DNA of 64,000 bases, taken from contig NZ_BBRD01000001.1 in NCBI RefSeq assembly GCF_000975095.1, positions 1,631,467 through 1,695,466 on the forward strand, written 5' to 3'. Below, piece after piece: positions 30,036 to 38,618 of this stretch. Position 1 is the first letter of the stretch. Each line of letters begins with the position of its first letter. The position numbers and the translations under genes are program-made. The notes under the pieces are model-generated. The model had not been told where the DNA came from. It ran no database searches and saw only the letters and a list, made by a program, of their open reading frames with translations. Source of the stretch: Demequina aestuarii. GTDB lineage: Bacteria; Actinomycetota; Actinomycetes; Actinomycetales; Demequinaceae.

Positions 30036-30496
30036 CAGCCGGCTCCCGGCTCGAGGACTGCGCCGGCAGAGAGGGACACGGACCGCAGGGTCTCGTGTGG
30101 GCGCATGCCGAGGTCGGTGGCCGCGGCCGCCAGCAGGTTCGGCGCCGAGTTCGCCTCGAGAGCGCTCACCAGCGTGGAGCGCTCCTGGTGCAGGCTCGCA
30201 ATCTCGATCTTGAGGTCGCGACGCTCGTACGCGCCCTTCGCCATCGACGTGTTCAGCAGCAGCACGGCCGCGAGCGCGCTCAGGATGATGAGGATGCAGC
30301 CCCAAGCGAACGGCGCCAGGGAGCGGGCCTGCTCCGGTGCTCCCACCGCGCGCAGCCGGGGTCGCTGATCGGTCGTGGGCCGTGAGGCGGGGGCGGGACG
30401 GGCGGTGGCGCGGGCGGCCGCCGACGCTCGCGTCGTTCCGGGCACGCCGGGGCGCGACGGGGCGTCCTGGACGCGCCTGAGCTGAGCGGCGCTCAT
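30035..30496 (-). CDS. ftsL: Cell division protein FtsL
   Basis: 153-residue bitopic protein: a basic Ala/Arg-rich tail, one membrane helix (CILIILSALAAVLLL, near residues 78-95) and a short coiled coil (YERRDLKIEIASLHQERSTL) ending LGMRPHE. This matches actinobacterial FtsL by position and architecture; sequence conservation in the family is weak. ATG overlaps the rsmH stop (ATGA). It pairs with the DivIC-type partner and FtsQ to activate FtsWI. Confidence 0.85.
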   Translation of the reverse strand: MSAAQLRRVQDAPSRPGVPGTTRASAAARATARPAPASRPTTDQRPRLRAVGAPEQARSLAPFAWGCILIILSALAAVLLLNTSMAKGAYERRDLKIEIASLHQERSTLVSALEANSAPNLLAAAATDLGMRPHETLRSVSLSAGAVLEPGAG

Positions 30497-31476
30497 GCGG
30501 CCCTCCTCAGGCGTGCGGGCGGCGTGAGACGGGTGCGCTCGGCGGCGCGCAGACGCACGGACGTGGCGCGCGGGTTGTCCTCGGCCTCCTCGGCGGTGGC
30601 CTTCTCGGCGCCGCGGGTGAGGAGGCGGAGGTAGGGCTGGTCGTCGTCGGGGACCACGGGCATCCCGTGGGGTGCAGAACTGGTGGAACCGGCCGCGAGC
30701 GCAGTCTTCACGATGCGGTCCTCGAGTGACTGGTACGCCATCACCACGATGCGTCCGCCCACCCGCGTGCCCTCGATGGCCGCCGGCATGGCGCGCTCGA
30801 GCACCTCGAGTTCGCGGTTGACCGCGATCCGCAGGGCCTGGAACGTCCGCTTGGCGGGGTTGCTGCCCGGGACTCGCTTGGCGGCGGGGATGCACGCGCG
30901 CACGAGGTCGACGAGATCGGCGCTGCGCACCACCGGACTGGTGTCTCGACGGCGCACGATCGCCTCCGCGATACGCGGGGCGAAGCGCTCCTCGCCGTAC
31001 TCACGCAGGATGCGGGTGAGCTCGCGCTCGTCGGCATCGCGCAGGATGTCCGCGGCGGTCACGAGGTCCTCGCGGTTCATGCGCATGTCCAGCGGTGCGT
31101 CGCGGGCGTACGAGAAGCCACGATCGTCCTCATCGATCTGCAGCGAGCTGACGCCCAGGTCGAGCAGGATGCCGTCGCAGCGCTCCGCCCCCACTCTCGC
31201 GAGAGCGCCGCTGATGTCGTCGTATTCGGCATGGTGGGCGACGAACCGATCGCCGAACCGCGCCAGGCGCTCGGAGGCGAGGTCGATGGCGTCGTGATCG
31301 CGATCGATGCCGACCACCGTGACCCCGGGGCACTGCTCGAGCAGGGCCTCGGTGTGGCCGCCCATGCCCAGAGTGCCGTCGATCGCCACGGCGCCGTCCC
31401 GGTCGAGAGCGGGCGCGAGCAGGTCGACGCAGCGCTGCAGCAGCACCGGCTGGTGCCGCGAGGCCGCATCAGTCAT
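30493..31476 (-). CDS. rsmH: 16S rRNA m4C1402 methyltransferase RsmH
   Basis: Methylates N4 of C1402 in 16S rRNA with S-adenosylmethionine. HQPVLLQRCVDLL opens the protein; the cofactor loop is GTLGMGGHTEALL, followed by GIDRDHDA, LLDLGVSSLQID and the C-terminal YQSLEDRIVK. 327 residues. The ATG at 31476 lies close behind GGAGGGG; a GTG one codon earlier is possible. Always near the head of this wall cluster. Confidence 0.96.
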   Translation of the reverse strand: MTDAASRHQPVLLQRCVDLLAPALDRDGAVAIDGTLGMGGHTEALLEQCPGVTVVGIDRDHDAIDLASERLARFGDRFVAHHAEYDDISGALARVGAERCDGILLDLGVSSLQIDEDDRGFSYARDAPLDMRMNREDLVTAADILRDADERELTRILREYGEERFAPRIAEAIVRRRDTSPVVRSADLVDLVRACIPAAKRVPGSNPAKRTFQALRIAVNRELEVLERAMPAAIEGTRVGGRIVVMAYQSLEDRIVKTALAAGSTSSAPHGMPVVPDDDQPYLRLLTRGAEKATAEEAEDNPRATSVRLRAAERTRLTPPARLRRAA

Positions 31477-31526
31477 CACCCCTCCTCTTCCGTCGTATCG
31501 CCGTGATCCGTGGTCTCCCTCCGGCT

Positions 31527-31552
31527 CTCTGACGGGGGGAAGTCCGTCAGAG
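31527..31552 (-). repeat. Hairpin between mraZ and rsmH
   Basis: CTCTGACGG and CCGTCAGAG form a perfect 9-bp stem with an eight-base loop in the 109-bp gap. No T-run follows. It could attenuate or process the transcript between mraZ and the rest of the operon. Confidence 0.5.
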
Positions 31553-31585
31553 TCGCTCGGCGGAAGACCGCAGGCCACGGTGATG

Positions 31586-32053
31586 TCACATGTCGTCGAA
31601 CACCTCAGCGGCGGTGGCCGCGTAATCCTCTTCTCCATCCACCAGGTACTGCTCCCACGTGGCGGCATCCCAGATCTCCACGCGCGATCCCATGCCGACC
31701 ACGGCGACCTCGCGGTCGATACCGGCGTACCCCCGCAGCGCACCGCTGAGCAGGATCCGTCCCTGCTTGTCCGGGATGTCATCCTGGGCGTGGCCCAGGA
31801 AGTTCCGCAGGTAGTCGCGCGCCCGTTTGTTCTCCAACGGGGCCTTGCGCAGCCGGTCGTGCACCACAGCGAACTCATCCAGCGGGAACAGGAACACGCA
31901 TCGGTCCAAACCCCGTGTGGCGACCAGTCCCGAGGCCAGCCGACCCCTGAACTTGGCCGGCAGGATGAGCCGTCCTTTGTCGTCCAGGCGGGGCGTGAAC
32001 GTGCCGAGGAAGACCCCAGTAGGGCCGAGACCGTGCGCCACAGGCTCGGACAC
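31586..32053 (-). CDS. mraZ: Transcriptional regulator MraZ
   Basis: 155-residue protein with two AbrB-like half-domains, RLDDKGRLILP and DKQGRILLSG. MraZ forms ring-shaped oligomers and binds short direct repeats in front of its own operon, usually repressing the division and cell-wall cluster. The start is GTG at 32053, eight bases after GAGGAGG; in-frame codons further upstream run through the operator region and are not used. First gene of the cluster. Confidence 0.94.
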   Translation of the reverse strand: MSEPVAHGLGPTGVFLGTFTPRLDDKGRLILPAKFRGRLASGLVATRGLDRCVFLFPLDEFAVVHDRLRKAPLENKRARDYLRNFLGHAQDDIPDKQGRILLSGALRGYAGIDREVAVVGMGSRVEIWDAATWEQYLVDGEEDYAATAAEVFDDM

Positions 32054-32089
32054 GTCGGTCACCTCCTCACGCCACGACTCGCCAGTGCG

Positions 32090-32118
32090 CCCCACATTAC
32101 TCCACTTCACTCCACCTT
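32090..32118 (-). promoter_or_regulatory. Probable MraZ operator (three GTGG boxes)
   Basis: On the minus strand GTGG occurs at 32115-32112, 32105-32102 and 32095-32092, exactly 10 bp apart, within AAGGTGGAGT, GAAGTGGAGT and AATGTGGGGC. Helically phased repeats of this type are bound by MraZ in other bacteria. A TAATGT -10-like hexamer overlaps the last two boxes, and a GATAAT lies further upstream (32156-32161). Confidence 0.6.
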
Positions 32119-32252
32119 CATGCGGAGATTGTGAGAAATCCTCCATCTGAACCACATTATCGCTGGTATATCTCGGTGGATGAGAGTGGGGGGATTTCGT
32201 CGTCCTGAGTGTCGGGCGCGACACGAGGGATGTGCCCGAGGCCCGAATCGCC

Positions 32253-32258
32253 TAGGCT
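32253..32258 (+). promoter_or_regulatory. -10 box of the moxR operon
   Basis: TAGGCT, 26 bp before the moxR ATG, in the divergent region shared with mraZ. No clear -35 was seen. Confidence 0.35.
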
Positions 32259-32284
32259 CGAACGCAGGCTGCAAAGGAGCGTTC

Positions 32285-33322
32285 ATGACCCAGACACTGC
32301 CCACCGAGAGCGAGCTTGCTGAGGTGGCGGACGTCACCTCGCGCATCCGCGCCTCGATCTCCACCGTGCTGTCCGGCCTCGATCAGGCGATCACCGGGAC
32401 GCTGTCCACCGTGCTCGCGCAGGGCCACCTCTTGATCGAGGATGTTCCCGGCGTCGGCAAGACCACCCTGGCCCGGGCCTTCGCCAAGAGCGTCGACTGC
32501 TCCGTGGGACGCATCCAGTTCACGCCGGATCTCTTGCCGTCGGATGTCACCGGCGTCAGCATCTACCGCGCAGACGACCACCGCTTCGAGTTCCGCCCCG
32601 GCCCGGTGTTCGCCAACGTCGTCATCGCGGACGAGATCAACCGGGCGTCGCCCAAGACCCAGTCCGCGCTCCTCGAGAGCATGCAGGAGCGCGCCGTGAC
32701 CGTCGATGGGCTGACCCGCGAGCTGCCGAACCCGTTCCTGGTCGTCGCGACGCAGAACCCCATCGAGATGGAGGGCACCTATCCCCTGCCCGAGGCGCAG
32801 CGCGACCGCTTCATGGCTCAGGTCTCGGTGGGCTACCCGCACCCCCGCGATGAGATAGCGATGCTCGACAGCCACGACGGGGTCGACCCTCTTGCCTTCG
32901 TCGAGCCCGTGACGAACACGGCCGCGCTCGCCGCCGCCATCGCCGTTGCGCGTCGCATCTACGTCGCCCCTGCGATCAAGCAGTACATCGTCGACCTCGT
33001 GGGCGCGACCCGCGACGAGGCAGGGCTGCGGCTCGGCGCCTCCCCTCGGGCCGCGCTCCAGCTGCTCGCCGCCTCCAAGGCGCGCGCCGCGATGGCGGGC
33101 CGCAACCATGTGCTCCCCGACGACGTCAAGGCGCTCGCGGTGGCGGTGCTCGCCCACCGACTGATTCCGTCGACAGAGTCGCGGCTGTCCGGACGCACTG
33201 CGCAGCAGCTCACCCGCGACATCGTCTCGCGCACCGATGTGCCCATCTCCGCGCGTGACGCCATGCCCCGCCGCGAAGCCGCGGTCGATCACTCGCAGCA
33301 CCAGGCGGCTCCCACGGCATGA
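32285..33322 (+). CDS. MoxR-family AAA+ ATPase
   Basis: 345-residue chaperone-like ATPase. Walker A VPGVGKTT (near residue 57), Walker B ADEINRA with the sensor ATQNP, and the MoxR lid region after residue 230. MoxR proteins are usually encoded with DUF58 and von Willebrand or transglutaminase proteins and help mature them or metal enzymes. AAAGGAG lies five bases before the ATG at 32285. It overlaps the next gene by four bases (ATGA), so the three-gene set is an operon. Confidence 0.93.
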   Translation: MTQTLPTESELAEVADVTSRIRASISTVLSGLDQAITGTLSTVLAQGHLLIEDVPGVGKTTLARAFAKSVDCSVGRIQFTPDLLPSDVTGVSIYRADDHRFEFRPGPVFANVVIADEINRASPKTQSALLESMQERAVTVDGLTRELPNPFLVVATQNPIEMEGTYPLPEAQRDRFMAQVSVGYPHPRDEIAMLDSHDGVDPLAFVEPVTNTAALAAAIAVARRIYVAPAIKQYIVDLVGATRDEAGLRLGASPRAALQLLAASKARAAMAGRNHVLPDDVKALAVAVLAHRLIPSTESRLSGRTAQQLTRDIVSRTDVPISARDAMPRREAAVDHSQHQAAPTA

Positions 33323-34632
33323 GCACCGCCGCGACGGACCGCGCGGCACCGCCCCGGCTGACGCGGCGTGCGAGCTCCGAGACCGAGATGACCAGCCGGG
33401 GAGTCGGCGTGCTCGCCGCAGGCATCGTGATCGCGGTGCTGGGCGTCGGCCTGTCGACGCCGATCCTCGTGTACATCGGAGTCGCGATGACGTGCGCCGT
33501 CGCCGTGGCCTGGATCTGGCTCGTGCTCGCCGTGGACGCCTTCCTGCGGGTGATTCCCGCCACCAGGCGAGAGGTCTCCCCGCACCCGCTGACTGCAGGA
33601 GTGCCTGGCACGGTGAGCGTCACCATCGACTCGCGCGTGGGTGGCCGCCACCCCCGCATGCGGCGCTCCGTGACCGAGCACCTCGATCTGCGCGAACAGG
33701 CCGCCGCCGAGCTCACGGGCGGAGCCGGCACCAAGGCCACCGTGACCCGTCGTGACGGCATCCTGACCCTCCGGTACTCGCTGCACCCGACTCGGCGCGG
33801 ACGCTGGCCCCTCGGGCCCGCGCTCGTGCACTCGGGCGACCCCTTCGGGATGCTCCATGCCGACACCCCGGTGGGCGAGCCGCAACTGGTTCCGGTGTGG
33901 CCCGCGGTCGTGGACCTGTCCGGCACGGCAGGTGCGCTGATGGGCCACGCTGACCGCGTCGTGCTCGGGGCGCGCACCCCCTCCCCCGACGACGCGTCGC
34001 TGCGCGACTATCGCGAGGGCGACGACCTGAGGCGCGTGCACTGGGCCAGTTCGGCACGGCTGGGCACCATGCTGGTGCGCTCGGATGAGCGGGCAGGTCG
34101 CAGGCCTGCGACCGTCATTCTGGACGCGCCCCGGGAGCCGCTCGCTCTCGAGTGGGCCATCTCCGCGGCCGCGTCGATCGCGCTGTCGGTGCTCGACTCG
34201 GGACACCCGGTGCGGATGATCGGCGCGGGGCTGGACGCCGAGGCCGTCCGGCACCTTGGCGAGAGGGGCGGCGAAGCCGCGCGCTACGAGCTTCTCAACC
34301 AGACGGTCGACCTGCACGCGCCAGTCTCGCGCGCCGACTCCACGAACCAGCTCGTGCGCTCGGCGGCGCTCGCCGCTGACGATGCGCGCCAGGGCGAGGT
34401 GACTGTCGGAGTGCTGGAACCGCTCTCCCAAGAGGCGCTCGATGCGCTGGTGCCCATCGGCGACTCCGGACGGGCCTGGGCGATCGTTCGCACCGGCCCG
34501 GCCACGGAGGCCGATGCGCGCCGCACCGTGCGCGGACTGCGCCGGGCCGGGTGGCGGGCCACCACGATCTCGCCGACGGACGATCTCGCGGAGCTGTGGA
34601 CTCGCATGCTCACGGCCGGGGAGATTGAGTGA
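33319..34632 (+). CDS. DUF58 domain membrane protein
   Basis: 437 residues with two membrane helices near the N terminus (about 28-45 and 50-75) and a soluble C-terminal region. The signature RDYREGDDLRRVHW, near residue 228, defines DUF58; a von Willebrand-like fold usually follows it. These proteins are partners of MoxR ATPases; the biochemical role is not known. The stop overlaps the start of the transglutaminase gene (GTGA). Confidence 0.9.
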   Translation: MSTAATDRAAPPRLTRRASSETEMTSRGVGVLAAGIVIAVLGVGLSTPILVYIGVAMTCAVAVAWIWLVLAVDAFLRVIPATRREVSPHPLTAGVPGTVSVTIDSRVGGRHPRMRRSVTEHLDLREQAAAELTGGAGTKATVTRRDGILTLRYSLHPTRRGRWPLGPALVHSGDPFGMLHADTPVGEPQLVPVWPAVVDLSGTAGALMGHADRVVLGARTPSPDDASLRDYREGDDLRRVHWASSARLGTMLVRSDERAGRRPATVILDAPREPLALEWAISAAASIALSVLDSGHPVRMIGAGLDAEAVRHLGERGGEAARYELLNQTVDLHAPVSRADSTNQLVRSAALAADDARQGEVTVGVLEPLSQEALDALVPIGDSGRAWAIVRTGPATEADARRTVRGLRRAGWRATTISPTDDLAELWTRMLTAGEIE

Positions 34633-36818
34633 CCATGGCTGCGCGCTCCCCGTGGCTCGCCACCCCCCTTGTCGCCGTGGCGACATTCCTGGGAGTGTTC
34701 GGGCTCGGCGTCATGATCGAGCTCGGGTCGTGGCTGCGCACCGTCGCGTTCGTGCTGGCGGTCGCGACCCTCACCGTCGTGGTGACGCGGCTGCTGAGCC
34801 GCTCGCGCGCTCTCCCGACTCTCACGGGCGCCATCGCGGCAATCCTCACCATGGTGCCGCTGTTCGCCGTGTCGGAGGACGGACAATCGCGAACGCTGCC
34901 CACCCCAGGGGCGCTGCGAGACTTGGGGTCAGCCATCCGCGCCGGCGTGGACTACGCCAGCGCGACCGTCGCGCCGGCGGCCCCCGACCCGTCGTTCACC
35001 GCGTTGGTCGCCGTCTGCGTCGTCGGGCTCTTCCTGGTGGCGGAGCACCTCGCCGTATCGTGGCGCGCCGCCGCGACGGCAGGCCTGCTCCTGCTCATCC
35101 CGTGGCTGCCGGCCGTGATCTTCCAGCACCGCGTATCGACCACAGCGCTCATCGGCGCGATCGCGGCGTGGCTGGTGACGATCGCGCTGACCCGTCGGCC
35201 GTCCGCCGTGGAACGCAGGCCCGCCATCGGCGGGGCCGTCGCCGCCACGACTGCGGCCCTCGCGGGCGTGCTGCTCGTCGCGCCCACGGCGCTCGGCGGG
35301 CTCGGATGGGGAATGATCCCGCGCATCGATGCCCCCGCCGGTCTCGACACCGCGACGCGCCTCAACCTTGCGCTCGACCTGCGCACGTCGCTGACGGCGA
35401 ACTCCACGACGCCCGTCATGGTCTATTCGACGACAGGCGGGCGACCCGACGCGTTCCGGCTCTACTCGCTGACGGACTTCGATGGCGTGCAGTGGTCTCG
35501 CGAGGCCACCGATACCCCCGTCGAACCTGCGAGCGCCGGGCCGCTGTGGCCAGAGCCCGTCGACGGCTGGGACGACCGCGAGCGCGCCCGCATCGAGATG
35601 CAGGTGCTCGACCTGCCTGAACGCAACCTTCCCCTTCCGCCGACGCCCCGCTCCGTCGAGATCGACGGACAGTGGTTCTACGACGCCGAGCGTGACGAGG
35701 TGGTGGGCGACGGCGTGACGGCGCGCGACATGCGGTACTCGATCGTCACCGACACCGAGTTCCACCAGCAGGAGGACCTGGAGGCCGCGCAGTCGGCCAT
35801 CGCCGAGGGAGGCGGCCCGGCGGACCCGCGCTACCTCGCCATCTCCCCCGCCATCGACTCGACGCGGGTGCTGGACCTGGCACAGGAGGTCACCGAGGGA
35901 GCCACCACTCGCTACGACGTTGCTCTCGCACTGCAGTCCTTCCTGCGCGACAGTTCCGAGTTCACCTACGACACCTCGGTGAGCCCCACGGGTGGCGACG
36001 CGGTGAGCACGTTCCTCGACGATCGCGAGGGCTACTGCGTCCAGTTCGCGACCACCATGGTGGTGATGGCGCGTGCGCTCGACGTCCCCGCTCGCATGGC
36101 CGTGGGATTCCTGTCCGGCTCCGTGACGGATTCGGACACGTACGTGGTCCAGGGCGGGGACGCGCACGCGTGGCCAGAGCTGTGGTTCCCCGGTGAGGGA
36201 TGGGTGCGATTCGAGCCGACTCCCGCGATCCAGTCCGGGGTGCCGCCCGCCTACGCCGATCCGTACTCGGGCAACGCCACGGCGCCGGAGGGCCTGACGC
36301 CAGGCGAGATTCCTGGCTTCGTTCCCGGCGAGCCGGTGGCCCCCGACGGCCAGACCCCCACGGACCCGGGATCGCCGGGCGGGTCCAGCTCCGCCGACCC
36401 CGCGGTGCCGGCCTGGGCGTGGGTCGCCATCGGCATCGCGGCAGCCCTGACCATGGCCGTCGCGCTCTGGTGGTGGGGGCGGCGCGGGCCTGGGCGAGGA
36501 TCCCGCCGTCGTGGCCACGAGGCGGCATGGGAGTCACTGCGCCGGAGACTTCCTGAGCCCATGCGCTGGCAGGCTTCCCTGACCCCGCACGAGGCGGCCG
36601 AGCATGTGGCGTCGGCCATGAGGGCGACGGGCCCGGGTCTCACCGGCGGGGCCACCGAGGCGATGACGCGGCTCGCGCATTCCGTCGCCGACCACCGCTA
36701 TGCGCCAGCTGGCAGCGACGTCGACGTGGAACGCCTTCACGAGTGGGCGGACGCGGTGGTTGCCGAGGTCGAGGCGGAGACGTCCGCCCGCGACAAGGGG
36801 ACGTCAGTTCGCACGTAG
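34629..36818 (+). CDS. Transglutaminase-like membrane protein (TgpA type)
   Basis: 729 residues: about six membrane helices in the first 220 residues, an extracytoplasmic transglutaminase-like domain and one more helix near residue 600 with a cytoplasmic tail (DUF4129-like position). The catalytic triad is visible as Cys in EGYCVQFA (near 469), His in DAHAWPELW (near 512) and the acidic residue in FEPTP (near 528). A Pro/Gly linker precedes the last helix. GTG start overlaps the DUF58 stop; an ATG two codons on is an alternative. Probably crosslinks or cleaves a surface protein. Confidence 0.92.
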   Translation: MTMAARSPWLATPLVAVATFLGVFGLGVMIELGSWLRTVAFVLAVATLTVVVTRLLSRSRALPTLTGAIAAILTMVPLFAVSEDGQSRTLPTPGALRDLGSAIRAGVDYASATVAPAAPDPSFTALVAVCVVGLFLVAEHLAVSWRAAATAGLLLLIPWLPAVIFQHRVSTTALIGAIAAWLVTIALTRRPSAVERRPAIGGAVAATTAALAGVLLVAPTALGGLGWGMIPRIDAPAGLDTATRLNLALDLRTSLTANSTTPVMVYSTTGGRPDAFRLYSLTDFDGVQWSREATDTPVEPASAGPLWPEPVDGWDDRERARIEMQVLDLPERNLPLPPTPRSVEIDGQWFYDAERDEVVGDGVTARDMRYSIVTDTEFHQQEDLEAAQSAIAEGGGPADPRYLAISPAIDSTRVLDLAQEVTEGATTRYDVALALQSFLRDSSEFTYDTSVSPTGGDAVSTFLDDREGYCVQFATTMVVMARALDVPARMAVGFLSGSVTDSDTYVVQGGDAHAWPELWFPGEGWVRFEPTPAIQSGVPPAYADPYSGNATAPEGLTPGEIPGFVPGEPVAPDGQTPTDPGSPGGSSSADPAVPAWAWVAIGIAAALTMAVALWWWGRRGPGRGSRRRGHEAAWESLRRRLPEPMRWQASLTPHEAAEHVASAMRATGPGLTGGATEAMTRLAHSVADHRYAPAGSDVDVERLHEWADAVVAEVEAETSARDKGTSVRT

Positions 36819-36912
36819 TCGAGACGCGTGGGCGGCGGGTCGGCCAGAGCAGGCAGGTGGCCTCAGCCGCACCGCAGCACAGTTCCGTGTCCCCACGGAG
36901 TGGACCTCAGCG

Positions 36913-37302
36913 TTACAGCTCGCCCTGCTCGCGACGGCGGTCGAACCGCTCCTCCATGCGCTGCATGAAGTCCTTGCTGGCCTTGGGGGGAGCCGCCTTG
37001 CCCTTGGCACCGGCGGGCCCAGCCGTGGCCTTCGCCCCCGGCTCAGCGGACTTTCGCGGGCCGAGAAGCGCCCAGAGCGCCACTCCGGCCATCAGGATGA
37101 ACCCGGCGATGCCCAGCAACGCCACCTGAGTCATCACGCCGACGAGGACGATGCCGAGTCCGACGAGGACTCCGACGGCGGCCCCGATCACCCTCACGGG
37201 AGTGCGCGGACCTCGGTTCATGGCGCGGTGCAGTGACGCATCCTGCCCGAGGTCTTGCTCGAGCTGTTCGAGCACGCGCTGCTCGTATTCTGACAGCGGC
37301 AT
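36913..37302 (-). CDS. DUF3040 family membrane protein
   Basis: 129 residues starting MPLSEYEQRVLEQLEQDL, the signature of actinobacterial DUF3040, then two adjacent membrane helices (about 37-78) and a basic Ala/Lys/Pro tail. Function unknown. In many actinobacteria this gene lies close to mraZ, as here. AAGGAGG is six bases before the ATG. Confidence 0.92.
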   Translation of the reverse strand: MPLSEYEQRVLEQLEQDLGQDASLHRAMNRGPRTPVRVIGAAVGVLVGLGIVLVGVMTQVALLGIAGFILMAGVALWALLGPRKSAEPGAKATAGPAGAKGKAAPPKASKDFMQRMEERFDRRREQGEL

Positions 37303-37339
37303 GGTTGACCTCCTTCGTCGCGGACCGCGAATATCCCTA

Positions 37340-37370
37340 GTCTAGTTCCACTAGACGGCAATCACTAGTC
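37340..37370. promoter_or_regulatory. Palindromic operator candidate
   Basis: GTCTAGT-TCC-ACTAGAC (37340-37356) is a perfect 7-bp inverted repeat, with a further CTAGTC at 37365-37370 and one at 37337-37342. It lies in the 89-bp divergent region between the DUF3040 gene and the methyltransferase, and TAGACT within it could be a -10 box for DUF3040. This AT-containing patch stands out from its GC-rich surroundings. Confidence 0.45.
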
Positions 37371-37391
37371 AAACAGACGGGAGGGGCGACG

Positions 37392-38168
37392 ATGGCGAAG
37401 CGCACACGCGCCACCAGCATCGCTCCAGGCGTTCCCCGTGATGTGTCGCTGTCCATCTCCACCGGATCCGTCCGTCTGTCCGATGATTCTGATGGGTCAA
37501 CGACTGTGTGGGTCAATGGAGTTCCCAGTTCGACGATGCGAGCTGACGCGGCCGTGCTGGACTTCGAGTACATGCGCCACTTCGCCGCCGCGATCGGCGC
37601 GTGGGGCCCGCCGCCGCGCATGCTCGCTCTCCACGTCGGCGCCGGCGTCTGCACGATGGCACGCCATCTGGCCGCCGCCTATCCCGACTCCCGCCACATC
37701 GCCGTCGACGTGGACGCTGCACTGCCGGAGCTCGCGCGCGAGTGGTGGGATCTGCCGCGATCGCCTCAGCTGCGAATACGCCAGCAGGAGGGACTGAAGG
37801 CGGTCGCGACCCGCCATCCCGAGAGCCTCGACCTGCTGCTGCGCGATGCTTTCGCGGGCGACACCACCCCGGTCACGCTGGCGGATGACACGTGGTGGGG
37901 CCACGCCGCCCGCGCGATGCGCCCGGACGGACTCGTGGTCGCGAATGTCGGCACGGTCCCGGGCGGAACCACGCAGCGCCAGGACGCTCTCGCCGCACGG
38001 CAGGCGTTCAGGACGGTCGTGGCGGTCGGAGAGCCCGCCGTGATCAAGGGGCGTCGGCGCGGCAACGTGGTGCTGGTGGCCTCCCACGAGGTGGACGTCG
38101 ATGCGCTGCGACGCTACGCCGCATCGGCTCCCCTGCCCACGGGCGTGAGCCCGGACTGGACCGGCTGA
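37392..38168 (+). CDS. Spermidine synthase-like methyltransferase
   Basis: 258 residues with a Rossmann-like core: MLALHVGAGVCTMARHL (cofactor loop), IAVDVDAALPELAREWW (acidic end of strand 2) and LLLRDAFAGDTTPVTL. This is the pattern of polyamine-synthase-like proteins common in actinobacteria, but the residues that bind the diamine in true SpeE are not apparent, so polyamine synthesis is not claimed. GGGAGGGG lies five bases before the ATG. Divergent from DUF3040. Confidence 0.75.
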   Translation: MAKRTRATSIAPGVPRDVSLSISTGSVRLSDDSDGSTTVWVNGVPSSTMRADAAVLDFEYMRHFAAAIGAWGPPPRMLALHVGAGVCTMARHLAAAYPDSRHIAVDVDAALPELAREWWDLPRSPQLRIRQQEGLKAVATRHPESLDLLLRDAFAGDTTPVTLADDTWWGHAARAMRPDGLVVANVGTVPGGTTQRQDALAARQAFRTVVAVGEPAVIKGRRRGNVVLVASHEVDVDALRRYAASAPLPTGVSPDWTG

Positions 38169-38216
38169 GGCCGCTGCTGGTCCGTGACCTCCGGCCGTCT
38201 CAGGACCCGGACATGA

Positions 38217-38254
38217 CAGAAGGCCGCCGCCCCTTGCGGGACGACGGCCTTCTG
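38217..38254. terminator. Bidirectional terminator, methyltransferase / cspA
   Basis: CAGAAGGCCG (38217-38226) and CGGCCTTCTG (38245-38254) form a perfect 10-bp stem, with an inner CCC/GGG stem. It lies between two convergent genes, 19 nt past the cspA stop. Confidence 0.7.
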
Positions 38255-38272
38255 AAGAGAGTCAGCGGATGC

Positions 38273-38476
38273 TTAGATCGCGCGAACTGCCTCGGCCTGG
38301 GGGCCCTTGGGGCCCTCGGTCACCTCGAACTCGACGCGCTGCGCCTCTTCGAGCGACTTGTAGCCGTCGGTCTCAATCGCGGAGTAGTGCACGAAGACGT
38401 CGGCGCCGCCGCCATCCTGTGCAATGAAGCCGTAGCCCTTTTCAGCGTTGAACCACTTAACAGATCCCTGTGCCAT
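38273..38476 (-). CDS. cspA: Cold-shock protein (CspA family)
   Basis: 67-residue single cold-shock domain. RNP1 KGYGFIA and RNP2 DVFVHYSAI are intact, and the protein starts [14 protein letters not shown]. Binds single-stranded nucleic acid and acts as RNA chaperone and antiterminator. AGGA lies about seven bases before the ATG. The 142-bp gap up to the PAC2 gene contains two stems and a direct repeat, suggesting a structured leader, which is typical of cold-shock genes. Confidence 0.97.
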   Translation of the reverse strand: MAQGSVKWFNAEKGYGFIAQDGGGADVFVHYSAIETDGYKSLEEAQRVEFEVTEGPKGPQAEAVRAI

Positions 38477-38516
38477 GCGAATTTCCTATCTGTACTGCCC
38501 GGGTGACGGGAAGCCA

Positions 38517-38596
38517 GGACACTGTGTCCAAGCTCGTCGCCGCAATGTCTCGCCCCGGGTCTGAACAGACCGGTTCTTGCACACTACGTTCTTGCA
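38517..38596 (-). promoter_or_regulatory. Structured leader / control region of cspA
   Basis: GGACAC-T-GTGTCC (38517-38529) and GGTCTG-AA-CAGACC (38558-38571) are perfect inverted repeats. Upstream, GTTCTTGCA occurs twice 15 bp apart (38573-38581, 38588-38596), a likely protein-binding direct repeat. TAGTGT on the minus strand (38581-38586) between the copies could be the -10 box. Confidence 0.45.
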
Positions 38597-38618
38597 ACCA
38601 CCCCTAGCATGACACGGA

